Shown here piece by piece: positions 21,798 to 30,389 of a DNA stretch of 34,136 nucleotides. Location of the stretch: positions 1-34,136 of the forward strand of contig DRJK01000120.1 in NCBI GenBank assembly GCA_011052215.1. The letters run 5' to 3'. A program made the position numbers and the translations under genes. The stretch's first letter is position 1. Each line of letters begins with the position of its first letter. The notes beneath the pieces were generated by a model that was not told where the DNA came from, did no database searches, and was given only the letters and a program-made list of their open reading frames with translations. Source of the DNA: Gammaproteobacteria bacterium (lineage in GTDB: Bacteria; Pseudomonadota; Gammaproteobacteria; JAADHQ01).

Positions 21798-23930
21798 GTG
21801 ACTCACATGGCAGAAAAACAAAATTATAAAATGGCAGATAATATTGCAGAATTAAAACCGGCCCAGACCGTGCGTGATCTTAAATCACATGAATTATTTA
21901 TTAATCGTGATTTAAGCCTGCTTGAATTTAACCGTCGCGTCCTTGAACAGGCACTGGACGAGTCCAGTCCGCTTCTGGAAAGGTTGCGTTTTCTGTGCAT
22001 TTCCAGCACCAATCTGGATGAGTTTTTCGAGATACGGGTATCTGGCCTGAAACACAAGGCAGAAATCGGGCTCGGCGGCGTAGGTTCCGGTGGGCTTACC
22101 CCGCAGGAGGCACTCAATGAAATACGGGCCAAATGCCTTGATCTTGTTGCCGAACAATACCGTGTCCTGAATGAAGTATTGCTCCCCCGGCTCGAAGAAA
22201 ATGGTATTCGTTTTATTCGCCGAAGTGACTGGAATCAGGAACAGGATGAATGGTTGCACCAGTTTTTTCAGGAATCACTGGTACCGGTATTGACCCCGAT
22301 GGGGCTGGATCCCGCACACCCTTTCCCCCGCATCCTGAACAAGAGTCTTTCCTTTATTATATCACTGGAAGGTAAGGATGCCTTTGGGCGCAATTGCAAT
22401 ATGGCAGTAGTCCAGGCGCCACGTTCCCTGCCCAGGCTGATTCAGATACCCGGTCATATAAAAGGCACAGGCGTACAGGATTTTGTCTTTTTATCCTCAA
22501 TAATCCATGCCTACGATGATGAATTATTTCATGGTATGAAAGTCAAGGGTTCATTCCAGTTTCGAGTGACCCGTAACAGTGATCTGTTTGTCGATACGGA
22601 GGAAGTGGATAACCTGCTGCGCGCGATGGAAGGGGAACTGCTATCGCGAAGGTATGGACAGATGGTCAGGCTGGAGATTGACAGCGAATGCTCTGATGAT
22701 GTCATTGCCTTTCTGCTCAAGAGCTTCAAATTGCAGGAAACCGATGTGTATCGGGTTAACGGGCCGGTCAATCTGAGTCGCATGTTGCAGGTCTGTGATC
22801 TTGAGAATCGGAGCGATCTGCGTTTTTCACCTTATGGCCCAAGAAAATCGCTGCAGCTTGGCAAGGGCAAGGATATTTTTTCAGTTCTCAAACGTCAGGA
22901 TGTATTGCTGTATCACCCCTTTGAATCCTTTTTACCGGTCATTGAGTTTCTGGCGCAATCAGCCAGGGACGACGGCGTGCTGGCCATCAAACAAACCCTG
23001 TACCGTACCGGCCCCAAGTCTGCTGTAGTCGATGCCCTGGTGGATGCCGCCCGTGCCGGGAAGGAAGTGACCGTCGTAATCGAGTTGCGCGCACGGTTTG
23101 ATGAAGCAGATAATATTACCCTGGCCAACCGGTTGCAGGAGGCGGGGGCACATGTTGTATATGGCGTAGTGGGTTACAAGACCCATGCAAAAATGGTGCT
23201 GGTGGTCAGACGTGAAGGTAAAAAACTGAGAAAATATGTACACATGGGTACCGGAAATTATCACCCGCGTACCGCAATGATCTATACTGACTACGGCCTG
23301 TTTACCAGTGATGTGCAGATAGGTGATGATGTCAGCAATGTATTTATGCAGCTAACCAGTCTCGGCAAGGTGGCGAAACTACATAAACTCCTGCAGGCAC
23401 CGTTTACCCTGCATGTTGCTATCCTGAAAAAAATTGATCGGGAAAGGAATAATGCCAGACAGGGTCTGCCTGCCCGCATCATTGCCAAAATGAATTCGCT
23501 GACTGAAACACGGATTATCGAGGCGTTGTACAAGGCATCAATGGCAGGCGTGGAGATAGACCTGATTATTCGAGGGATCTGCTGCTTACGTCCTGGCATG
23601 GAAGGTGTTTCTGAAAATATCAGGGTTCGATCGATAGTTGGCCGTTTTCTGGAGCATACACGTGTTTTCTATTTCCAGAATAATGGTGAATCCGAGGTCT
23701 ACTGCTCCAGTGCCGACTGGATGGATCGCAACATGTTCCACCGGGTCGAAATCAGTTTTCCAATCCAGACAAAGCGCATTAGCAAGGAAATCTTCAAACA
23801 CCTGGAATATTATTTAAAAGATAATACCCAGAGCTGGGTATTGCTGCCAGATGGAACCTATCAACGTGCCTTCAATGATGAGCCTGCATTCTGCGCCCAA
23901 CTCCAGCTTATGGATGATATGACAAGGTAA
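21798..23930 (+). CDS. ppk1: Polyphosphate kinase 1
   Basis: NRDLSLLEFNRRVLEQA, IELRARFDEADNI, KTHAKMVLVVRREG, YVHMGTGNYHPRTA, SSADWMDRNMFHRVE. GTG start or ATG at 21807. Confidence 0.96.
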   Translation: MTHMAEKQNYKMADNIAELKPAQTVRDLKSHELFINRDLSLLEFNRRVLEQALDESSPLLERLRFLCISSTNLDEFFEIRVSGLKHKAEIGLGGVGSGGLTPQEALNEIRAKCLDLVAEQYRVLNEVLLPRLEENGIRFIRRSDWNQEQDEWLHQFFQESLVPVLTPMGLDPAHPFPRILNKSLSFIISLEGKDAFGRNCNMAVVQAPRSLPRLIQIPGHIKGTGVQDFVFLSSIIHAYDDELFHGMKVKGSFQFRVTRNSDLFVDTEEVDNLLRAMEGELLSRRYGQMVRLEIDSECSDDVIAFLLKSFKLQETDVYRVNGPVNLSRMLQVCDLENRSDLRFSPYGPRKSLQLGKGKDIFSVLKRQDVLLYHPFESFLPVIEFLAQSARDDGVLAIKQTLYRTGPKSAVVDALVDAARAGKEVTVVIELRARFDEADNITLANRLQEAGAHVVYGVVGYKTHAKMVLVVRREGKKLRKYVHMGTGNYHPRTAMIYTDYGLFTSDVQIGDDVSNVFMQLTSLGKVAKLHKLLQAPFTLHVAILKKIDRERNNARQGLPARIIAKMNSLTETRIIEALYKASMAGVEIDLIIRGICCLRPGMEGVSENIRVRSIVGRFLEHTRVFYFQNNGESEVYCSSADWMDRNMFHRVEISFPIQTKRISKEIFKHLEYYLKDNTQSWVLLPDGTYQRAFNDEPAFCAQLQLMDDMTR

Positions 23931-23938
23931 AGAAAATA

Positions 23939-24029
23939 GAGAAAATATAAGAAAATAGGGTCAGACTCGATATAATTCATTTATTTTCTTCTAATTATAT
24001 CGAGTCTGACCCTATTTTCTTATTTTCTC
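23939..24029. repeat. Large imperfect inverted repeat (23939-23977 / 23993-24029) between convergent ppk1 and ppx
   Basis: gagaaaatataagaaaatagggtcagactcgatataatt versus reverse complement of aattatatcgagtctgaccctattttcttattttctc; only difference is a 2-nt indel. Confidence 0.92.
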
Positions 24030-25514
24030 TCATGTGAACAGGAATCTATAGCCCGCCTTGTCGAGATATCCGACTTCGGCCTCAAGGTCACTCTTTGTCA
24101 GGGGATGTGCCGATAACCAGTCCTGATCAAATGACAGGTTGATCTGTTTATTGTTAACTGTTATTGCCGGTATGTTCGATTCCTCTTCAATGCGGCTCCG
24201 GTTTAACAGGATCGCGAGTCGTAACAGTATGGTAAGCCGTTCACCGACCTGATTATTATCCGATTCAAATTCATTAAACAGTTCCATGTTTAATGAGCGC
24301 CTTTGCTGCTGAATTATTAAAGACAATAGCTGCTGGCCCTGGCGTGAAAAGCCAAGCAGGTCGGCATGCCCTGTCAGATAGGCGCCGTGTTTGTGAAAAT
24401 GGTTATGTGCAATGGAGAGACCGGCTTCATGCAGTATCGCGGCCCATTGTAATGTTTTTTTTGCATCCCCCCGGTTTTTAAACCAGGATTTTTTCACTTG
24501 CCCGAATAAATGCTGTGCCGTTTTTTCTACCCGATTGGCATGTGCGCGGTCTATGACAAAACGTTTGGCAAATTTTTCCACAGTTTCACTGCGGGTGTTT
24601 TTCTTTTTATCGCGCCCTATCAGGTCATAAAGAATTCCTTCACGCAGTGCTCCGTTTGATACGACCATATTTTCGATATCAAATGCATCAAATATTGCGT
24701 TCAGCACTATAGTGCCACCTGTGATAACAGGCAGTCGTTCTGCCTTGATACCTTTGAGCGAAACTTTATCGATATGGCCGGCATCGAGCAGGTGGTCAAG
24801 TATCTTGTCCAGAGCGTCTCGCGTAATTCCGTGGCTGGACCATCCTTGTTCGATTGCTATTTTTTCTATTGCCCTGACTGTACCCGATGAGCCGATTGCA
24901 TCCTGCCAACCAAGATTTTTATAGGTATATATGGATGGTTCCAGTTCTCTCATAGCATGCATATGCGCCTTCAGGATTTTCTTCCGGGTGATTTCCCCGC
25001 TGCTGAAAAAATATTTGGTCATGCTGACACAGCCCATATAGAGGCTTTCCATACGGATGGGTTTGTAGCGTTCTCCGATAATAATTTCCGTGCTTCCACC
25101 GCCGATATCGACAACCAGTCGCTGACCATTATCAGAAGCCACATTATGTGCAACCCCGGAATAAATCAGGCGAGCCTCCTCAATACCGGAAATAATCTCG
25201 ATAGGGTGGCCGAGAATTTTCTCACCCCTGGACATAAACCTGTTGGAGTTATGGGCCTTTCTCAGGGTATTGGTGCCGACTATGCGTACGACATCGGCAT
25301 CCAGATGCCGTATTCTCTCTCCAAAACGGGCAAGGCAATCGAATGCCTTGTTCATGAACTCAGGGGAGATATTATTTTTTTCATCCAGACCTGAGGCGAG
25401 TCGGATCATTTCACGAATCCTGTCCAGCACAATAATCTGGCCGGATTCATTTTTGCCGACGATCATGTGAAAACTGTTAGAACCCAAGTCGATTGCTGCC
25501 AGAATATGTTGCAT
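24030..25514 (-). CDS. ppx: Exopolyphosphatase (Ppx/GppA)
   Basis: LAAIDLGSNSFHMIVG, VVDIGGGSTEIIIG, AIGSSGTVRAI. Confidence 0.94.
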   Translation of the reverse strand: MQHILAAIDLGSNSFHMIVGKNESGQIIVLDRIREMIRLASGLDEKNNISPEFMNKAFDCLARFGERIRHLDADVVRIVGTNTLRKAHNSNRFMSRGEKILGHPIEIISGIEEARLIYSGVAHNVASDNGQRLVVDIGGGSTEIIIGERYKPIRMESLYMGCVSMTKYFFSSGEITRKKILKAHMHAMRELEPSIYTYKNLGWQDAIGSSGTVRAIEKIAIEQGWSSHGITRDALDKILDHLLDAGHIDKVSLKGIKAERLPVITGGTIVLNAIFDAFDIENMVVSNGALREGILYDLIGRDKKKNTRSETVEKFAKRFVIDRAHANRVEKTAQHLFGQVKKSWFKNRGDAKKTLQWAAILHEAGLSIAHNHFHKHGAYLTGHADLLGFSRQGQQLLSLIIQQQRRSLNMELFNEFESDNNQVGERLTILLRLAILLNRSRIEEESNIPAITVNNKQINLSFDQDWLSAHPLTKSDLEAEVGYLDKAGYRFLFT

Positions 25515-25654
25515 GGTTTATTTATCTGTATTACTCAATTTAACTCAAAACCTGCCTGCCGCTTACATATCAACTACATTCTTTACAGATTAACGAGGCA
25601 GCAATGATCTTTGTTGGTTATTAAATCCTAGCAGATTTTCTGAAGCCTGTTTAT

Positions 25655-26386
25655 TTATCCAGCGTATGCGTCTTTATCAACAAACCAGGATAATTGCCCC
25701 AGCGGCCTTATTCCCTGAATCGGGAAGGAGACATCAGGATTGTCAGTATTCAGAACCTGATGAACAATCTCTGATTTATCGCTTCCCGAAATCAGGACAA
25801 TGGCCTGTTTCGCCCGATTAATCAGGGGATAGGTCATGCTGATCCGCCAACTCCGGAATTTTTCCACATAGACAGCACTGACGGGCCGGGTATCTTCGTG
25901 AAGAATGTCTGTACCCGGGAAAAGTGAAGCCGTATGCCCATCCTGCCCTATCCCAAGCAGCACAAGATCAAGGCCGGGCAGATTGCCGATTTCCTGCGCA
26001 TAACGATTGGCGCATTCCTGTGCGGTATCACAATCGGTTGGAATCGGGTGAATATTACCGGCAGGTATGGGTGCGCGTTCAAAAAGTGATTTATGTGCCA
26101 TGGCATAATTACTATCATCATGATCATGTGGAACCATTCGCTCATCACCGAAGTAAAAGTGGCAGGATGCCCAGGGTATCTGTTCGATCAGAGGGCTGCT
26201 GGTCAGTTGCTGATATAGTCGTTTCGGGGTTCCCCCCCCTGCCAGGGAAAAACTAAAAACCCCTTTTGCCTGTACACATTCATTGGCATATTGAGCGATA
26301 CAGGCCGCAGCCTCTTTGAAAAGCTCATCAGCACTGTTTGAAATGATCAGTTTATCCGGGGAATACCCCATGTTGTGTATGTACAC
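25655..26386 (-). CDS. pgl: 6-phosphogluconolactonase
   Basis: FSLAGGGTPKRLYQQL, FYFGDERMVPHDHDDSNY, LLGIGQDGHTASLFPG. Start may be the internal MGYSPDKL. Confidence 0.93.
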   Translation of the reverse strand: MYIHNMGYSPDKLIISNSADELFKEAAACIAQYANECVQAKGVFSFSLAGGGTPKRLYQQLTSSPLIEQIPWASCHFYFGDERMVPHDHDDSNYAMAHKSLFERAPIPAGNIHPIPTDCDTAQECANRYAQEIGNLPGLDLVLLGIGQDGHTASLFPGTDILHEDTRPVSAVYVEKFRSWRISMTYPLINRAKQAIVLISGSDKSEIVHQVLNTDNPDVSFPIQGIRPLGQLSWFVDKDAYAG

Positions 26387-26510
26387 CTGTTGGCAGTTAT
26401 ACTTTTAATAACATAGACAAGCCACGGCTCAGGGTCAAGCAGTAACCTGTTTCAGTATCAACCGCAACTGTGTTGTAATAACAGTTTACGGATTTTACGG
26501 CAGGGTCTGG

Positions 26511-27878
26511 ATGCATATTCATATACTGGGAATTTGTGGTACCTTCATGGGTGGGATCGCCTTGCTGGCAAGGCAGGCGGGACATGAGGTCAGTGGTTCA
26601 GACCAGAATGTTTATCCCCCCATGAGCACACAGCTTGAGGAGCAGGGTATTAGTTTGATGGAAGGCTATGACCCTGCCCATCTCGATAATCGCCCCGATA
26701 TGGTCGTGATTGGTAATGTTATGAGCCGGGGCAACCCGGTAATTGAGTTAATTCTTAATCGGGGCATACCCTGTACATCGGGGCCACAGTGGTTATATGA
26801 GTATGTGTTGAAGGATCGTTGGGTGCTGGCAGTGGCTGGCACACACGGCAAGACGACAACCAGCAGCATGCTGGCGTGGATACTGGAATATGCAGGAATG
26901 AACCCCGGCTACCTGATAGGCGGGGTGCCAGATAATTTCGGGATATCGGCCCGTTTTGGTGACGAGCCTTTCTTTGTTATTGAGGCCGACGAATATGACA
27001 CAGCATTTTTTGACAAGCGTTCAAAGTTTATCCATTATCACCCGCGCACACTGGTTGCAAATAACCTGGAGTTTGACCACGCGGATATTTTTACTGACCT
27101 GGCAGATATCCAGCGGCAGTTTCATTATCTTGTCAGAACGATCCCGGGTGAGGGCCTGATAATCTGTAATAGGGATTCACCTGCATTGGATACAGTTCTG
27201 GAGCAAGGTTGCTGGACACCGGTCGAAAAATTTTCCTGTGCGGCCGATTCTGCTGAAGGCTGGAATGCACGTAACATGCGTGCCGATGGCAGCAGTTTTG
27301 ATTTGTATCTTGATAACTACCAGCAGGGCAGGCTGGAGTGGGCGCAATTGGGGCAGCATAATATCAGTAACGCGATGGCAGCTATTGCCGCGGCACGGCA
27401 TGCCGGTGTCCCAACCAGGGTTTCACTGGAGGCCCTGTCAGGGTTCAAGGGTGTAAAACGCCGCCTTGAACTACGCGCAGATATAAAGGGGATTCGATTG
27501 TATGATGATTTTGCCCATCACCCGACCGCCATTGAAACCACATTGGCAGGGCTGCGTGGACACGTCGGGGATAAACGGATTTGTGTATTACTGGAGCCCC
27601 GTTCAAATACCATGCGCATGGGTATCCATGAAAACACGTTGGCAAATTCATTGAGAGAGGCAGACACCGTTTCCCTCTATCAGCCCGGGGAAATGGCCTG
27701 GAACCTGAGCAGCGTTACAAATGAACTGGGGGACAAGGCGAAACTCTTTGCCAGTGTGGACGACATGGTTGATGATCTGAAAAAACAGACCAGGCAAGGT
27801 GACAGTATTGTAGTGATGAGCAATGGTGGTTTTGGCGGTATACACGGCAAGCTTGAAAAAATGTTACAACTGCTATAA
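26511..27878 (+). CDS. mpl: UDP-N-acetylmuramate:L-alanyl-gamma-D-glutamyl-meso-diaminopimelate ligase
   Basis: MHIHILGICGTFMGGIALLARQAGHEVSGSDQNVYPPMS, AGTHGKTTTSSMLAWILEYAG, YDDFAHHPTAI. Confidence 0.95.
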   Translation: MHIHILGICGTFMGGIALLARQAGHEVSGSDQNVYPPMSTQLEEQGISLMEGYDPAHLDNRPDMVVIGNVMSRGNPVIELILNRGIPCTSGPQWLYEYVLKDRWVLAVAGTHGKTTTSSMLAWILEYAGMNPGYLIGGVPDNFGISARFGDEPFFVIEADEYDTAFFDKRSKFIHYHPRTLVANNLEFDHADIFTDLADIQRQFHYLVRTIPGEGLIICNRDSPALDTVLEQGCWTPVEKFSCAADSAEGWNARNMRADGSSFDLYLDNYQQGRLEWAQLGQHNISNAMAAIAAARHAGVPTRVSLEALSGFKGVKRRLELRADIKGIRLYDDFAHHPTAIETTLAGLRGHVGDKRICVLLEPRSNTMRMGIHENTLANSLREADTVSLYQPGEMAWNLSSVTNELGDKAKLFASVDDMVDDLKKQTRQGDSIVVMSNGGFGGIHGKLEKMLQLL

Positions 27879-27906
27879 TTATTCCTGTAACAGGAATTGA
27901 CCTATT

Positions 27907-28527
27907 ATGATGAAATATAAACCAGCCAGTATTTGTATTGCCATAACCGGTGCTTCCGGAGCGCAATATGCGTTGAGATTATTACAATGCCTGGTTGATG
28001 CGGGTGAGTCAGTATATTTACTGATCTCACAACCTGCACAAATTGTTATCGATATGGAAACGGACCTTGAACTACCAGCCAGACCGGGTGATATGCAGGT
28101 ATTCCTGACAGATTATTTTAATGCCGACCCGGATCAGATACAGGTTTTTGGCAAGGAGCAGTGGACTGCACCCGTGGCCAGCGGTAGTGGTGTCCCACGG
28201 GCCATGGTAGTTTGCCCGTGCACAACAGGGACATTATCATCAATAGCCTGCGGTAGTAGCAGGAATCTGATCGAACGTGCAGCCGATGTCGTTCTCAAGG
28301 AAAGAAAGACATTGATACTGGTGCCGCGCGAGTCTCCCTTTTCGGAAATTCATCTTGAAAACATGCTTAAACTTGCCAGGATGGGTGTCACTATCCTGCC
28401 GCCCAACCCCGGGTTTTATTATCAACCGGAAAGTGTGCAGGATGTGATTGATTTTGTGGTTGCACGGATTCTGGATCATCTTGATATCCAGCATACACTT
28501 CTGCCACGTTGGGGCACGGACGAGTAG
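27907..28527 (+). CDS. ubiX: Flavin prenyltransferase
   Basis: ICIAITGASGAQYALRLLQCL, APVASGSGVPRAMVVCPCTTGTLSSIACG, LVPRESPFSEIHLENMLKLARMG. Confidence 0.93.
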   Translation: MMKYKPASICIAITGASGAQYALRLLQCLVDAGESVYLLISQPAQIVIDMETDLELPARPGDMQVFLTDYFNADPDQIQVFGKEQWTAPVASGSGVPRAMVVCPCTTGTLSSIACGSSRNLIERAADVVLKERKTLILVPRESPFSEIHLENMLKLARMGVTILPPNPGFYYQPESVQDVIDFVVARILDHLDIQHTLLPRWGTDE

Positions 28528-28550
28528 ACTCACCGGGGAATGGTCCTCAC

Positions 28551-29135
28551 ATGAAGACAGTTCAATTACCATTATTTCCATTGCATACCGTGCTGTATCC
28601 AGGCTGCCCCCTGCCGTTAAGAATTTTTGAAACCCGGTACCTTGACATGGTGAGCCAATGTCTGAAAACAGAGTCCGGATTTGGTGTCTGTCTGATTGAT
28701 CAGGGGGAGGAGGCCGGTATTGTAAACAGTACAGTCAGTACGGGCGTAACTGCAAAAATAATCGACTGGGATAAACGTACCGACGGGTTGCTCGGCATAA
28801 CCGTTTTGGGGGAAGAGCGCTTCCGGATAGCATCCGTCAGGATAGAAAAGAGCGGACTGGCTGTCGCCAAGGTGGAATTATTGCCTGATGAGCAGTTAAT
28901 TCTGCCAGAAAAATATCAGTCACTGGCGAGTATAGTTGAGCGACTGCTTGCCAATGCAGGACAGCAATATTCCAGCCTTGAGGCTCATTTCACCGATGCA
29001 AGCTGGGTCTCATGGAGGCTCGCTGAATTGTTGCCAATGGATTTGTCAGACAAACAGACATTGCTTGAGATGGGGGATCCCCTCGACAGACTGGAGCATT
29101 TGCATATCATGCTGGAAGGTATGGAGGTTGTGTGA
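28551..29135 (+). CDS. LON peptidase substrate-binding (LAN) domain protein
   Basis: MKTVQLPLFPLHTVLYPGCPLPLRIFETRYLDMV, GFGVCLI; start placed at internal Met. Confidence 0.87.
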   Translation: MKTVQLPLFPLHTVLYPGCPLPLRIFETRYLDMVSQCLKTESGFGVCLIDQGEEAGIVNSTVSTGVTAKIIDWDKRTDGLLGITVLGEERFRIASVRIEKSGLAVAKVELLPDEQLILPEKYQSLASIVERLLANAGQQYSSLEAHFTDASWVSWRLAELLPMDLSDKQTLLEMGDPLDRLEHLHIMLEGMEVV

Positions 29136-29187
29136 TTCCCGGTCAGCATCGGGTATTCAAAATTATAATTGAAAGCCCGCTAACATA

Positions 29188-29208
29188 GGCAGAAAATTAT
29201 TTTCTGCC
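29188..29208. terminator. Possible terminator hairpin between the LON-domain gene and the convergent regulator
   Basis: ggcagaaaa-tta-ttttctgcc 9-bp perfect stem; no good T tract. Confidence 0.35.
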
Positions 29209-29287
29209 GTCGATTGTCCCGCATGGTTATGTCATGCAGATAAGCTGGAGCCACTTCACATACCATCCGGCCATTGCCCTTTATGCA

Positions 29288-30082
29288 TCATGCTTGCCTG
29301 ATTTTTTCCGTGGCGTCACCTTCAAGGTATTGTTGTAGTCGAGTTCGGTTCAGGATGCGTATTTCACCACGCGGGGCATCAATGATTTTACTTCGTTTTA
29401 ATTCTGCTGTAATCCTGCTCACGGTCTCTTCGGCCAGACCGAGCATCTCGGAGAGTTCCAGTCGTGACAGGATCAACGAGCGCTCTTCATTTGAACTGTC
29501 CTGCTCAGGTGAAAGGGAAAGAATGAGTGACGCCACTTTTTCGGACGCCATTTTGTGCCCAATGGCACGGATCAGCGCATGAGATTGTTCAAGCTCATCA
29601 TTTAACGCATTTATAATGCGTATGGATATGGACGGGTGATCCTGCAGGAGTTTGAGTATAGACTTGTGTCGTACCTTGCACACCTGGGATGCGGTCATTG
29701 CGGTTGTATCATAAGGGTGTACGCGGTCATCAAGCTTATGGAAACCGATTAGATGCCCGGGTTTGGCCAGGCCCAGAATTTGTTCACGGCCGCCAGCGAT
29801 AATGTTGGAGAGTTTTACGTGACCCTCCCTGAGAATGTATAAATAGGTGCTGGGCTCACCTGCACGGAACAATATTTCACCTGCCTTGTATTGCTGCATG
29901 GTGATCATGCTCCGAACCCCGCATTCGGCCTCCGCAGGAAGTCCCTCGTATAACTCCCTGTCACACAATACACATGAGCCGATCTGGCACTGGCAGCCAA
30001 TCAATTTAATTTTCCCCTTATAAAAATGTGTTTTACAGATAAAGGGTAACTGATTGGCGAGGCAAATAATATACCGTGTCAT
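29288..30082 (-). CDS. Crp/FNR-family transcriptional regulator, FNR-like
   Basis: N-terminal Cys cluster GCQCQIGSCVLC, central Cys in ASQVCKVRHKSIL, cNMP fold EILFRAGEPSTYLYILREGHVKLS, HTH LSRLELSEMLGLAEETVSRITAELKR. True start may be downstream. Confidence 0.87.
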   Translation of the reverse strand: MTRYIICLANQLPFICKTHFYKGKIKLIGCQCQIGSCVLCDRELYEGLPAEAECGVRSMITMQQYKAGEILFRAGEPSTYLYILREGHVKLSNIIAGGREQILGLAKPGHLIGFHKLDDRVHPYDTTAMTASQVCKVRHKSILKLLQDHPSISIRIINALNDELEQSHALIRAIGHKMASEKVASLILSLSPEQDSSNEERSLILSRLELSEMLGLAEETVSRITAELKRSKIIDAPRGEIRILNRTRLQQYLEGDATEKIRQA

Positions 30083-30106
30083 TATTCATGTAAGCACATG
30101 AATAAT
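30081..30106. promoter_or_regulatory. 11-bp perfect palindrome overlapping the annotated start codon of the FNR-like gene
   Basis: attattcatgt-aagc-acatgaataat. Confidence 0.5.
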
Positions 30107-30213
30107 AATATTATTTTATAATATAACAAGTCAGTCAGCAGACATATATTTCCATGTCAGAGGTACGATGTAGCAAAGTCTGATGCCAATATATATTTAA
30201 ATAAATAACGTAA

Positions 30214-30227
30214 TTGATAGTAGTCAA
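30214..30227. promoter_or_regulatory. FNR-type box
   Basis: TTGATAGTAGTCAA versus TTGATNNNNATCAA: 9/10 conserved positions, in the intergenic region between the FNR-like gene and the cytochrome-porin gene. Confidence 0.65.
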
Positions 30228-30250
30228 TGTAATGACAAGCAGTTGCACGG

Positions 30251-30256
30251 TATAAA
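30251..30256 (+). promoter_or_regulatory. Candidate -10 element of the cytochrome-porin promoter
   Basis: TATAAA; places the FNR box centre near -42. Confidence 0.4.
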
Positions 30257-30389
30257 TTTAAAAACAGTTCATTTTTTTATTCGGATTAAGGTGTCGGGTT
30301 GGTGCAATGGATCATCGTGTCCAATGCCTGAATCCAACAGGCCCCTGGAAACAGATAACTTTTTCTAAACGTTCAAGGACATTATTGAT

